Source: Euclidia mi
Lineage: Eukaryota; Arthropoda; Insecta; Lepidoptera; Erebidae
DNA length: 64,000 nt
Direction: 5' to 3'
Assembly: GCA_944739405.2 (NCBI GenBank)
Contig: OX123182.2
Location: 44,455,598 to 44,519,597, forward strand
Notes under the pieces: generated by a model
Seen by the model: only the letters and a program-made list of their open reading frames with translations
What the model was told of the DNA's origin: nothing
Database searches by the model: none
Program-made: the position numbers and the translations under genes
In this document: in pieces, positions 41,268 to 53,408 of the stretch
Numbering within the stretch: position 1 is the stretch's first letter
How the letters are laid out: every line of letters begins with the position of its first letter

Positions 41268-42062
41268 CTTGCTAGGCGCGTGTATAAGACTTGAGTGATG
41301 CCTTATTAAAGATGACAGTGTATTTAAAAATAGCGATGCAGCCTCGTTTGCGCTAATGGAGTTATTGACGAAGGAGAAATCTGTGTCTGTTACATGGTCG
41401 ATAGCAGCGTTGAAATCTATCCTAGTTTGCGATAACTTGTTTATTTTTTTATAAGTTCGAGATAACATTAATAATATTAAGTGATGATCTGTAATAGTTG
41501 AGTCTATGACAAATATTCTTGCGGCTCGCGATGTGATTAGCATAACGTGATCCAAGCAGTTGTTAAGTCTTGTAGTGTAAGTATGCCCCGGTAAAATGCC
41601 TAGTTGAGCAGTTAGATCCAGGTACGAAGTGCTACTTCTGTCACTATTATATGGTTTAATATCTATGTTAATATCTCCTGCCACGACTAAATGCTTTGAC
41701 TTTACTGGAGTAATTATATTCTCAATTGAATTAAGAAAAGAGTCTGTACATTGAATTGATGGAGATCTATATACAGCTAGAGTGTAGATGTCCGCGTGTA
41801 TATTCAGCACTAAGAAGTTAGCGCCTGCCTGGATTGGTTCAGTAACGGTGCAATTAATGTTCTTTTTGACATAAATTACAATACCATAGTTTTGGTTTAA
41901 ACAGTTTTTGCTATAGTGGGTCACGTAGTTTTCAAGTTTGGGAATAGATTTACGCTCATTTAGCCAGCACTCTGTCAAAATTAGGATATCAATCTCACAC
42001 GACATTCTAGCTAATTGAGCTTGCAAGCTGTCCAGATTTTTAAACACACTACGAATATTTTG
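41268..42062 (-). pseudogene. N3 endonuclease domain
   Basis: Minus strand: IVSQNIRSVFKNLDSLQ (Asn motif), ILILTECWLNER (Glu), YTLAVYRSPS, VVAGDINIDIKP, NNCLDHVMLI and STITDHHLILLML (terminal DH). The frame is uninterrupted to the N4 junction, ending HAPSKKGTLN. Upstream of the Asn motif is a stop, and a short leader to about 42200. Confidence 0.85.
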
Positions 42063-42200
42063 TGATACTATTTTAAGTTATCCTTCTGGGCTATTAATGA
42101 TTGAATTAAAAGTGTCAGTGTCGCATTGATAAGCTAATGCGCAGTTATATCGTTTATGTTTGCTGATATATTATCATTTGTATTAGCCATTTGGGGATAA

Positions 42201-43484
42201 TTTAATGTAAATGGTCAATTGAAACTTTGAACGTAATATAAATAATATGGTGCGCAAGACTAAAGAATATAACATACATAACGCGATCTCTGGTGTTCTG
42301 CTTGGAATATGTTTGATATTAATTGCCCTTGTAAACAGGTTCCTGTTTGTGTGATGTATTTGGGTGTTTTTGTAAGGTGTAGTGTAGTGTTTTGCTTGTA
42401 TGTGTGTGTTTATAATTGGTGTTAATATTAAAGCAAAAATGCATTGTTTTAAATAGTGTGCATACATTATTAATTTAAAAGATGACAAATTAATAATATA
42501 ACATAGACAGTATATTTGTTCCCCTAAAATTATTCCAAACAGTGTGCGGTGATATAAGTATTTTCATTAAATGTTACTTAGATAGTCAATCAGAATAAAC
42601 TATTTCCTGGTGTAGAATAAGACTGCTGGGTATGTACGCATGCTTGTGCGATCACATATCGTCAATATACCGAGCTGATTTTTAAAATATCTAATTACGA
42701 AAAGAAAAAGATTAAGTATGTAATTTTTCATGTATTTGCATTCAGCTATAGTAGTATATTCACCCCTGAAAATATTTTGCAAATGCCTATCAACCCACTA
42801 TAGATTTCACTAAGACCCAAAAATCTCTCCTCAAAACACAATGCAAAACACAAAAAAAAAATTACATTAGAATTTCGGTGAGGATAAAGATTCAGTACAT
42901 TGTTGTGTGACCAAGACAATAATTACGTTTAATTTCTGTGTAGCAACCTCACAAAATGATAATAACGTCCACTATATGCAAATTATAAACTCGTTTCACG
43001 ATCGTAGGTGGAGGTTTACAATAATATTACTTTGCATAACGTATCGTACTATACCCAACTATTTATACCGTTCATTGTCTTCCAGAATATCTTCAGACGA
43101 AGGGAATTGCAGAAACATATTTCAATGTATTTTGCATGTACACTCACCACTAGTGGTTTTCAAAATATATTGAATATAGTCAAGTCGATTCATTGAAATG
43201 TATGTCTGTTGATTGCAAGATACCTACAACAGTCTAACAGGGTACAACCGGCCAGAATTCTCGGGAGCGTCGTAAACTGCATTTAAATTGTAAAGCAAAC
43301 AGCACCGAATGCAACAGACAAACATAACGAACTTCGTGTTTCGTGTGTAGAATTTGCGACAACTTCAATAGACATTCGGAATAGTACTGCAACACCTTCA
43401 GTAACTACATAGTGAAGTATTCTTGCGTAACGCCTATAGTTCTGAAATGACAAAGAAATAAGTAATTTGACTGTTCGACATTCT
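42201..43484. other. No gene seen
   Basis: AT-rich sequence with short frames on both strands, none with recognisable content. Confidence 0.4.
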
Positions 43485-43570
43485 ATCCTATCAGGCGATA
43501 GACGTCTACTGCTGGACGTAGGCCTCTCGACATAGGCTGATAAAATATCCGCCCGCATCCATCCGCTGCC
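43485..43570 (-). repeat. LINE 3'-end fragment (RTE-like)
   Basis: TCAGGCGATAGACGTCTACT, then GCTGGACGTAGGCCTCTCG; reversed relative of 13557-13630. Confidence 0.5.
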
Positions 43571-43622
43571 TGCGATACCGATCTGTGTGACGTTTACTGG
43601 ACAAAAATAATGATATAAAACA

Positions 43623-43812
43623 CTAGCTGACCAGGCGAACTTCGTACCGCCATATATGTATTATACATATAAACCTTCCTCTTGAATCATTCTATCTAAT
43701 AAAAACAAACGAATTTAATTTAAATTCGTTGCGTAGTTTTAAAGATTTAAAAGCATACATAGGGACAGACAGACAGAAGACAGACTTTGTTTTATACTAT
43801 GTAGTAATTTCA
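43623..43812 (+). repeat. Dispersed repeat (GGCGAACTTCGTACCGCC type)
   Basis: CTAGCTGACCAGGCGAACTT and TCGTACCGCC at the left, GCATACATAGGGACAGACAG and a TTTTATACTATGTAG end at the right. It is wording I know as common in moth genomes, superfamily not assigned. The following 43813-44700 shows no gene. Confidence 0.5.
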
Positions 43813-44721
43813 GTAGTTTTAGCGTGCAAGGATTTTGATGAAAAGTTCAAATAAACAAACAAACAAACATATTTTCTTATACTAATTATTACTATGGATA
43901 ATATAAACCCTTTTTTTATTAGGGGTCATAATATACTATATATCATACTTAAAAACATCAACAAACGCACAGCACACAAAATGTAATTCAAAACACAAAT
44001 TACTTTTACTAAAACAATTTTAACTAGTTCTTTACTTTAACCTGAAGATGACTGATGTAAACCAAACTTTGCTATTTTACCTTAATTCAAAACGTTATTT
44101 CAATAACTAAATGCAAGCAATGCATACTAAATACATGTTTTAGTAAGGTAGCTTGGTCTCTTCAGTACACACATCCCATATTGTACCAATCATTAAAAAA
44201 ATTTTTTTTTCGGCACCTTACCTGGAAAGTTACTGGTTGAGGAGATATTGAGGCTCATAATAACTAACCATTTTTTCTAATTAGGTGTAAAATCAATGAA
44301 TTAACGCTGCCAATGTGTTCTATACATGTCCTATGCGGGCATGGATAAGTAGGTATTTCACACATTGCACGCGTACACTTTTAATTGCGGATCAAAAAAT
44401 TAGTCAACTTGAAAAAAAAGTTCGTTTCACAGATATTATTTTTGCTTAGTATCACATGACATGATGTCCAAACCAAGTAGACTTCAGTTTGGTGATGGGT
44501 CTTGTGACACTTTGTATACTCGTATATAAAACTAGAGGATACCCGCAACTACGCGCGCACATTGTATTTTAAAGGACTCGTTTTTACCTGACCGTCACCC
44601 CTAGTTAGTTAGTTGGACAGGTGTTTTCCGCACTTAGCCACTAAATTGGGCCATTGTGCTGGAACAGCGACACGGCTGTCGCTTACTACTTATACCATGC
44701 CATACTTACGAATCATACCAT

Positions 44722-44787
44722 CCATGCGTAACATTGGTCAACTCATAGCATTCCAGAATGCTATGAGTTGACCAATGTTACGCATGG
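44722..44787. repeat. Perfect hairpin, 31-bp arms, 4-nt loop
   Basis: 44722-44752 is the exact reverse complement of 44757-44787, loop CCAG. The right arm is continuous with the 3' end of element N5 (minus strand), so the left arm looks like an inverted copy of that end. Confidence 0.95.
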
Positions 44788-44831
44788 CTTCGCTCATGGT
44801 TCTGGGATTGTTCAGGAACCTCGTCCGTTGG

Positions 44832-46120
44832 TCACTCACACTGGTGCAACTTAGAATCACATGAGCGGGTGTTTCTCCGGTCTCCATGCAGCCCCTGCAT
44901 AGTGGGCTGTCCAATATTGTAGAAGTGCTTATTTAGTGGACAGTGGCCGGTTATTATGCCAGTCAGATGCATGAGTGTTTTCCTGCTGAAGTGCAGCAGT
45001 TTTTGCGAGAGTCGTCTGTTCAGTTCGGGGATGGCATCTTTGGATTGCCTACACTCTTTCAGTTCTGCCCACTCTTTTTCATGTTGTTGTAGGGTTCTCT
45101 CGCGTAACCACATTTTTACTTGGTTGAACGGTATCGGAACAATTGGTTCGGGTCCCAGAGTTGTTGTGTCCGATCCTTTCCTAGCCAGTTGGTCTGCTGC
45201 GTCATTGCCCGTTGAGTCCCTGTGTCCTCGTATCCACTGAAGCGTGACCCGGTTCCTCGCTGCAATTTTCTGCAGCTCTTGGTGGCACTCCATGATTAGG
45301 CCGCTGTTAAAGCAGTTGCCGCCGAGAGCTTGTAGTACTGAGGCACTGTCTGTGAGGATGCGTATTGACAGGTCACTCATATTTCTGGCCGCGATCGCAG
45401 TCGCCGCCCTTATAATCCCAACGCATTCAGCTTGGAAGATGGTGTTGAGTTTACCAAGCGATGTTGAGAGATTGATGTTTTAGTCATGGGAGAATGCTCC
45501 AGCACCCGTCCCATACTTAGTTTTTGAGCTGTCTGTGCATACTCTAACCTCGTGTATACCAGAGCTATCCTTATGCTCTTCTTGCAGTTGTATGCGGTAT
45601 TTTTTGTCAACGACAAAGGTTTTGGGTATGAGGTCACACGTTTGATCTAGCATCGGGATTTCGCTAGTTAGTGTCCTTTTGCGGCGTGCATGGGTTATTC
45701 GGTCATCTCTTCTCCAGAGCCCGACCTTATCGAGCCGGATCGCGGTGGCACCCGCTTCCTGCTGGATGATGAGGTGCAGTGGTCGCAGGTCGAGAAACAC
45801 CTCCGCAGCCACCGTTGGAGTTGTTTTCATGCAGCCTGTTGTGGCCAGACAGGCGAGGCGTTGTATGCTCTGTAGCTTGCTCTTGACTGTGCTTAGTTGA
45901 GTGCGTGGCCACCACACTATTGCACCGTATGTGAGCCTGGGGCGTATTATGGCAGTGTAGATGTGGGTGATGAATGGTTTGAGACCCCATTTCTTGCCTA
46001 TTATTCTCCTACACTGCCAGAAGATTGTGCATGCTTTTGTGGTTTTAGTGGTGATGTGTTTATTCCAGTTGAGTTTATGGTCGAGTGTCTTGTTGCTGTC
46101 CTGGGATAGGATCTTTTTTA
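44832..46120 (-). pseudogene. N5 RT C-terminus and RNase H
   Basis: From 46120: HKLNWNKHITTKTTKAC, TAIIRPRLTYGAIVWWPR (typical RT thumb end), then RLACLATTGCMKTTPTVA. RNase H: VCTDSSKTKYGTGAGAF (first Asp), FQAECVGIIRA (Glu), IRILTDSASVLQAL (Asp) and WIRGHRDSTGNDAADQLA (last Asp), so the DEDD set is complete. The only break in this part is a TAA at 45482-45480. The C-terminal tail has LTGIITGHCPLNKHFYNIG with a Cys/His pattern. Confidence 0.85.
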
Positions 46121-46443
46121 CCCTGGCTGCCTCGCATGTGGAGTTAATGTTGGTGCAGAAATTTCGTCAGGACTCTCCCCTGCGGAATCGTATGCGTTTC
46201 TTGTAGTACGACTGGGCTTATTTACATTTGTCCCAATCCGTGTTTTTCCTTGTGTTTTTGGCCCGGTTGAAAAGTTTCCTCAGATTACGCTTGAGTTTCT
46301 CCAGTTCTGATCCTTCATTCATTCATTGTGTTTTACCACCTGTCTTCGGTAGTGTGGTGGGCAGGCTTGTTGGTGTAGTACTAAATTAGTGTTGTGTTCT
46401 ATGTGTGCAGTGCTGTCGGTCATGTAATTGAAATTTGACATGG

Positions 46444-47164
46444 CTATTTCTTGTTCGAGCAGGGTCTTGTATCTCGCAATGTTGGTATTGCGTGGCTTGC
46501 GCTTTGGTTGTAGGACCCTCTCTTGCACTTGAGGTCGGCAAAGGATGGTTCGGCGGACACATGCCAATTCGTGACGAGTTCCGCGGCCCCATCCGATGCC
46601 AGTGTAACGTCTACTATGGTTTGATATCTGGAGCTAACAAAGGTGGGCTCTGAGCCGTTGTTGACTTCAGATAGGGTTGTTGTGAAGATGTATTCAGTTA
46701 GGATCTCACCTCGTCTTTTTGTCTCAGGGCTTCCCCACAGTGGATGGTGGGCGTTGGCATCTGCCGACAGTATTATCTGCCAGCCGTGGTCCTCACAGTG
46801 CTGCACTAGCTCAGCCAGCTCCTTCAATGGGATCTCCTCATCTCCAGTCATGTAAACCTAGGCTAGTACCAGCAACTGATCGCTGGGCCCTGTTCGTATC
46901 CCCACGGCGGTGAGGTCTCTAGAACAAAAGTTAGTCAACAGCAGTGCTGATATCGCATGTTCTCGGCTTAGGAGCCGAGCTCTTGTGCAATATCTTACCT
47001 CCGATGTTGTTAAGTCCACATATGGTGCCTCTAATCCACGGCTCCTGGATTAGGGCTATGGTGTGATGGATAACCTCCAGCAGCCTACGTAGGGTAGCCG
47101 TTGCAATCTGCTTGTGCTGGAGGTTCGTTTGTACGACTCTAGACTGAAGAAGATCCGAGAACAT
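46444..47164 (-). pseudogene. N5 endonuclease domain
   Basis: RVVQTNLQHKQIATATL (Asn), HTIALIQEPWIRG (Glu), then after a frame break around 46925 NFCSRDLTAVGIRTG, a TAG, and VYMTGDEEIP. Frame 46851-46444 gives IILSADANAHHPLWGS, GSEPTFVSSRYQTIVDVTL and SAEPSFADLKC, where the final SDH is SFAD. Decayed but complete in outline. Confidence 0.8.
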
Positions 47165-47329
47165 TTATGTCCACGGACTCCCCGTCAGACGAGTCGTGCT
47201 CGTCGTCAACTCCCGTCACAGCAGTGTTTTTCGCTGCGGGTGTTGTGTGTGCACGGGCTGTGCCCAACGTGCTGGGAACGGCCGGTGTTGTCTCTCGTCC
47301 CTGCGTCCGTGTCGACCGTCACCCCTATG

Positions 47330-47475
47330 CGTCCAAGGAAAGTTCATGCCATATTTCAGCTTCTTGCGCCTAATAGTTTTGGTTGTGCGTTGTTTGTCAG
47401 ACAGTCAGTAACGCCAGAATTGTACATAATATACAGATAAATAGATTTCCGCCCGCGGCTCCACCCTCATGGGAT
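47330..47475 (+). repeat. Dispersed repeat with GTCAG run
   Basis: CATATTTCAGCTTCTTGCGC, TTGTTTGTCAGACAGTCAGTAACG-like run and CCGCCCGCGGCTCCACCC. Same family as 1195-1395 (reverse), 51003-51045 and 60100-60270. Confidence 0.55.
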
Positions 47476-47569
47476 CTTTTACCACCTTAGGAGGGAAATC
47501 CTATCATTGTGCTCCCTTACAGTTCCTAAGGAACATGTATGCCAAATTTCAGCTTCTTATGACCACACA

Positions 47570-47802
47570 AAACACCATCAAATCCCAAACTAAGCAGAGC
47601 TTGTACTATGGTTATTCTAGGCAATGGATAAACATACAAATAATATACTTTCTATTCGTAAATCGTACATATTACACATAGAAACACCAAAACCAAGACA
47701 AAAATCCATGTTAACGGATACGAATGTTTGGCTTAAGCGGGAATTGATCCCGCGACTTTCGGCGCAAAGGTAATTTACGCACCCACTACGCCCGCGGTCG
47801 TC
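47570..47802 (-). mobile_element. tRNA-derived SINE (third family, full head)
   Basis: On the minus strand: GCGGGCGTAGTGGGTGCG (box A region), GGGATCAATTCCCGC (box B region), then AAACATTCGTATCCGTTAAC and TTTATGTGTAATATG-like body ending near AGTACAAGCTCTGCTTAG. The plus-strand copy at 60552-60790 shares the body. Confidence 0.75.
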
Positions 47803-48422
47803 AAATTATTATTGATACTTTACATGCAAATCAAAGTTACGGTTACGATTTGTAAATTATATAACAAAGTTTCCAGTTCTTGTATTCTTATCTATTTGAC
47901 AAGATTTAAAAAATCACTTGGATTGTTAAATCGTTTAAAACGCACCAGCCCAATTGAATGTCTGTGTTAACAAACAGATTTTGGTGCCATACTATTTTTG
48001 CTTGGTGCATATAACAATAATATATATACCTTATAATGTCAAGAGCTTCCATATTATCATATTACTTCACGTTCTTACAGTTAAAGTATACGTAAAGTAA
48101 CACTCTGCTTTAAATAACTGCCTCATTTGACCAATAAAGTGACTGCGGTCGGTCCGAAAAGCTTAAGTAGCATTCATCTCTGTTATCACTTTTCGCGTAC
48201 TTAGTAGTAAAGTTTTCACTTTGAAAGCGAACTTAGTGCCGGTGCAGCATTTCCTTGCTAATTAACGAGCAACTACAGCATTGTTAGGTGCATCTTTTGC
48301 TCGACTGCGCGAAACAAACTTGGAATTTCATAGTGCGGGCGGCCAAAGATTATTTTTAGACAAAACACTGTACAACGTTGTTTTAATAAGAAATTTCTAT
48401 TTAAGTGTTGTTTTTGTTACTG
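47803..48422. other. No gene seen
   Basis: Unique-looking sequence ahead of the N2 copy 2 homology boundary at 48423. Confidence 0.4.
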
Positions 48423-48477
48423 AAATATTTCAAGATGTACATATATTACTGTCACAGTCTGTTATTTACGCTTTTAA

Positions 48478-51002
48478 ATGATTTTCATTAAGGATAATGA
48501 TGACGATGTATACCAAAACATGCAGGGCCAATCTGGCAAAGAATTAGAGTTAAGTTTATTTCTAGAAAAATATGATGTTAAGGTTTTGTGCTTAACTGAA
48601 TATTGGTTAAAGAACCATGAACTTATTGATATAAATCAATATTATACAGTGCAGAGTTCGTATTTAAGAATGCAGGCTATTAGAGGCGGTTCTCTCATAA
48701 TAACTTCAAATTTATTAACAAGTGTTGAACTAGACCTATATATAGTAATTTGTGTATATCGACTTATTTTTGGTGACTATAATCTATTTGAGACTGTTAT
48801 GGAAGATGCTATCAATAAAATTAAATGTAGTAATAAGAATATTATAGTATGTGGCGATTTTAATATTAATATTTTAGAGAATTCTTCACAGTGTATTAGA
48901 TTTCTGAATCTTTTCAAGTCATTTAATTTAAGTAACCTATTCTGTGAACCTACTAGAGTATCTGCAACACATTCTACTTGTTTGGATAACATATTTAGTT
49001 CTTGTGCTGCCACAAACCCAGTAGTAATTTGTTCTCTCCCTTCTGATCACCGTTGACAGGTAGCTAGTTTTCCCTGTTCAACATATGATAAATCACGTAC
49101 AGTAGAATGTAGGCCTCAGATTACCAATCATCTAATAGGTTTCAAAAATAATAGTATAGCTAAACTCAATACCTTAATATTGAACTCACAAAATCTAAAT
49201 ACAATTTATAACTCACTTTTTGGACTAGTAAATAATGAGTTTCAAAATACTTTCAAGATTAAAACTGTCACACTAAAGGGTACCATGGGATCTTTTAACC
49301 AGTGGGCCACTTTAGGTATATACAAAAAAAGAGCCAAGTTGTTTGAATTATATGATATAAAACAACATAGATTTGACACACCTTTTCGAGATTATGTATA
49401 AAAATACTCAAAAAAATTTAAATAAGTTTGTATTGTGGCAAAATCTAAATTAATTATTTGTAAGATTAAGCATTCAACAAAAATAATTAAAGAAACTTGG
49501 AGAATTATAAATAATGAAACAAGAACAGCACGACCACGGGAAAACCAATATGAACTAAAAGAAAACAATTTATTAGTCACTAACAAAACTCAAGTAACGA
49601 ATATGTTCAATAGTTTCTTTGCGAGCATACCTTTAACAACTACTAGCTCTTTAAAATCATCATCTTTAGACGCTGGAATTTTTTTGCTTAGCAGCGTACC
49701 TGCATGCAAGATCGTGTTTAGATTCGGGCACGTTACCCCGCGAGATATATTGTTCGACTATTATTCAATTAATATTAAAAATACCGGCGAATTTTGGGGC
49801 ATTTCAATTAATATATAATAAAAGTTTAGGTACTATAGTTGAAACTGTTGCGCCTTACCAATCTATAATTTATAATCAATGCTTTGAGCTAGGCGTATTT
49901 CCGGATTTGATGAAATTAGGTAAAATTATACTCTTATTTAAATCTAGGCAGTAAAAATGAAATTAATAATTTTAGGCCCATATCTATCTTGCCGGCATTT
50001 AGTAAAATATTTGAAAAGATTCTTTTAAAGTAGCTATTAAGCCACTTCAATTTAAATAGTCTGTTTATAGATTCCCTACTGATGCGAGTGTTGCTCTTAT
50101 AAAATACGTTTATAGTGCTTGGGAGTCATCAAAGAATGCTATTGGAGTGTTTTGTGACCTATCTAAAGCATTTAACTGCGTTCAGCACGACACACTACTG
50201 CGTAAGCTCCGCCACTACGGTGCAGAGAAACCCGCACTTAGTGTTGTCGATTTGTACCTGCGGCAGAGATTTCAGTGTGTCGATGTAAATAAGACTACAT
50301 CCTCTAAATTACCTATACAGCTAGGCGTTCCACAAGGCTCAATTTTAGGTCCTTTTCTATTTCTTGTATATATGAATGACTAACCTTTTTATTTAAAAAA
50401 ACATCTGTGATGTCGCACTTTTTGCAGATGATACGTTACTTATGTTTAATGTAGACAGGAATAGAAATCAATTTGATGATGTAAATAATGCACTATTACA
50501 AGTTACACAACGGTTTACAGCAAACAACATAGTACTTAATTCTAGGAAAACTTAATGCGTTAAATTTGCTTTGCCTAACGTTAGACAACTGGGACCTAAT
50601 ATTATGCTAGATAGGGAGGAACGTGACACAGTAGACTCTACAGTGTTCTCAGCTCTGCTGCGTATGCCGTCAGAAAAGTTAGGCAACATACTGACATCGA
50701 CACGGCTCGTTTAGTATATTTTAGCTATTTTCACAGTGTTATGTCCTACGGCATTTTGTTATGGGGCAAAGCTGCGGATGTTCAGAATATCTTCGTTCTA
50801 CATAAACGAGCAGTACGAGCAATATACGTGTTAGGTGCAAAAGATACTCTTAGGGAACGCTTTAAGTCTATAGGAATTCTTGCAGTAGCCTCGCAATTTT
50901 TATTTGCTAATATTTTGAACATTAAGCAAAATATAGGTTTATTTACCACAAAAAGCGATATACATACTATAAATACTCGAAACCGGCATAGGTTATATGC
51001 CA
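48478..51002 (+). pseudogene. N2 copy 2 ORF2 remains
   Basis: Endonuclease 48478-49056: YQNMQGQSGKELELSLF, CLTEYWLKN, VCGDFNINILE and STCLDNIFS, then LPSDHR and TGA. Linker 49180-49818 has several stops. RT 50147-50383: FCDLSKAFNCVQHD (the motif A second Asp is Asn) and GVPQGSILGPFLFLVYMND then a stop. The FADD region near 50430 is frameshifted. Thumb 50741-51002: MSYGILLWGKAADVQN and NTRNRHRLYA, then the inserted repeat. The VYRPP block is reduced to VYRLIFGDYN. Confidence 0.85.
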
Positions 51003-51045
51003 TATGTCTGTCAGTCAGTCAGTAACGCAAGGATTTTATATATTA
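51003..51045 (+). repeat. GTCAGTCAGTCAGTAACG repeat fragment
   Basis: Short insertion within the end of N2 copy 2 ORF2; same wording as 1195-1395 (reverse) and 60230. Confidence 0.6.
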
Positions 51046-51644
51046 AGATTTCTAGTTCTTTTAAATTTCTGTTCATGTATTATTAGGTCATTCAACTTAC
51101 TACATTGACATTTGCATTGTTGTTCCAATAATTTTAATAAACTTTTACTGCACTGTAAGATGAAGATAACTCGTGATCATGGGCTGTAAACAAATGTTTT
51201 GTAATTTTGTGTATTTATATACAGTCACTTCTGTAACATACATTTCCACCATAGTTCTGAACATGGTCGTGAGTTGCCTACATTATAAGACGTAAGTGGA
51301 TGCTCCTGTTACACGATATTCACATTGGACGGCTAACTAAGGCACCTAATTTAGTAACTGCATTAAATTCTTAAGTATTGTGTCTGTAACTAATTACTAT
51401 TTACAAGTAATTAAGTACAATGTGAAACAGTTGCAGCTCCTTACAAAAATAAAATACATATGTACCATAATATTGGCGATTCAAAAGAGTGGCCACGAGT
51501 TTTATTGCCCGTTCTTTCTCGTGGTTCTAGCTATTGCTTTGCGAACGAGGCAGTAAATGTAAATGTAGAAGCATAAAAAAATTGACGTTCATAAGCGTCA
51601 CCTTGTGACCTAGATGAATAAATGATTTTGACTTTGACTTTGAT

Positions 51645-52407
51645 GTTATTTTCCGTTAGCAAACGAGTACATATATTTTTTCATCTCAATCATAAATGTT
51701 AATATTCATTCAATGTTATTTAAAGCCTCGATAACTAATGTTTTCTCTTTTTAGATGGATCTATGGAAAACTGGCGGCCTAAGTTTCTATTAAATTCGTT
51801 ACCGTCTAATTAATTGATGTGAGTGACCGGTCACACAAAGATACATTTTTTGGTCTTCTCCTACATAAAGCTTTCAGCTCTGGCTATCACAATGGTATGT
51901 GACTTCAAATATCCTGATAATGCATTACCCTTTGTGTTGCAAGAGTCAGGCGAGAGTCGTGCTGTGGCAAAGCTGAAACTCATATTAGAAAGCGGACCTC
52001 TGCATTCAAGGAAAATAACATGTAGGTACGCAATCAAAATTATTTTTAAAAAGGTAAATTATGTATAAAATATGGTTGTTTGTTTTATCACAAATCATAT
52101 CAAATATAGCAAGCTTAAAATAAAATATATATTCTGAATCGTTTCATTAATTGGTGAAGGTTTTAGCAAATTAAAACAGGCCGTCATACTTTAAATAATA
52201 TTAAAAGCTTCAAAATTCGTCTTTGATTTCTTTACATAAACATCTAATCCTGGATTTCGATTAGTAGGCAAGCAGTACAGTTAAGTAAGCCTACTTATTA
52301 TCATTGGATAACCCTTTCTATCCAATTATAAGTAACCCAAGGAGCCTTTATTATAAAGAAAATTTCTTTGTGTATTACCAGTCTTTTAACATAACTAATA
52401 AAATATA
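51645..52407. other. No gene seen, between two tail-to-tail N2 copies
   Basis: AT-rich. An 81-aa plus frame (51823-52068) contains KLSALAITMVCDF but no recognised domain. Confidence 0.4.
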
Positions 52408-53408
52408 AACTCAAACTCAAACTCAAAATCCTTTATTCATTTAGATCACCAAGTGACACTTATGAACGTCAAATTTAAACATTATTACTGTATGCTTCTA
52501 CATTTACATTTACTGCCACGTTCGCAATGCAATAGGTAGAACCATGAGAAAGAACGGGCAATAAAACTCACGGTCACTCTTTTTCAACGCCAGGTTTTTA
52601 ATAATACATAACAATTAAACGTTTGTAAGGTGCTGCAACTGTTATACCTTCTATGTTACTTGTATATATTTACATTACATGATACTCAAGCATAATCAAG
52701 TTAAATTTTGATGTTCATTTAGTTAGGCTCCTGAACATAGACATGGTGAAACAGGAGCATCCACTTACATTATGCACCTAACAATGCAGGCAATCCGCGC
52801 AAATGTGCAGAACCATGATGGAAATGATGAAGTTAAATATAAATAAAAAAATATACCAGCCCATAAGACCGCCATCGACCTGTCATCGCAAGTAGCACCC
52901 GTTCACGAGCATGACGCATGTGCCAGCCATCATCCCTCTCGCCATATCAGAGGGACAGGGATGACCCGACACACGACGCCACCACAAGAAATGACATTTT
53001 AGTGAGCATGACGACAACGGTATACGAACCGGCAGTAATAAAATTAACAATCTGTTGGTATACTGACCATGAACGCGAATTACCTCCATTTTCCAGATCA
53101 TTAATTATAGCATATATTTGTGAAAACGTGTGAAGAAATGCAAATGTAGTACCCATATTTAATTGACGTTATACCTTTTGAAATACAACCACCGATCCAA
53201 CTGATTGAGTACAAGACAATAAAATTAAACATAATAAATAAATAGTATCTAACGACATGAAAGACATCTAATGATGTGGTGGCGATTCCAAAAAACATCA
53301 TTTACTTATATAATTTTATTGGGAATAGAATCATATTTAATTACATGTCATGAAAATTTTAATATTATCTACCTACTTACCCAATAATTATGTGAATACT
53401 AAAACAGA

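Larger units (their letters stand above)
34870..42200 (-). mobile_element. Non-LTR retrotransposon N3, split by element N4
   Basis: The minus strand gives the endonuclease (42062-41268), then a plus-strand element (36740-41260), then the linker and RT (36735-34870). The linker resumes with QLPWMTPGLLKCIRNRDKLH, which is the normal continuation after an endonuclease ending IHAPSKKGTLN. So the two halves are one element interrupted by N4. The 5' end near 42200 and 3' end near 34870 are approximate. Confidence 0.82.
44790..47170 (-). mobile_element. Non-LTR retrotransposon N5 with RNase H, RT core deleted
   Basis: Minus strand order: endonuclease (47164-46450), a short non-matching stretch (46443-46130), the thumb end of RT (about 46120-45900), connector, and RNase H (about 45560-45150) with a C-terminal tail. 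The endonuclease wording (QTNLQHKQIA, ALIQEPWIRG) and presence of RNase H point to the I/R1/Loa side of the APE-type non-LTR tree. The catalytic RT core is missing, so this is an internally deleted copy. Confidence 0.82.
48423..51644 (+). mobile_element. N2 copy 2, decayed and 5' truncated
   Basis: Shares sequence with 62303-64000 from AAATATTTCAAGATGTAC on, and N2 peptides along its length. No ORF1. The 3' UTR has GACGTTCATAAGCGTCACC and ends with a TTTGAC microsatellite (about 51630-51644) instead of poly-A. A GTCAG-type repeat (51003-51045) replaces the end of the RT frame. Confidence 0.85.

Noticed and set aside
43283..43558. 91-aa minus-strand frame
   Set aside because: It overlaps a LINE 3'-end repeat and has no recognisable content.
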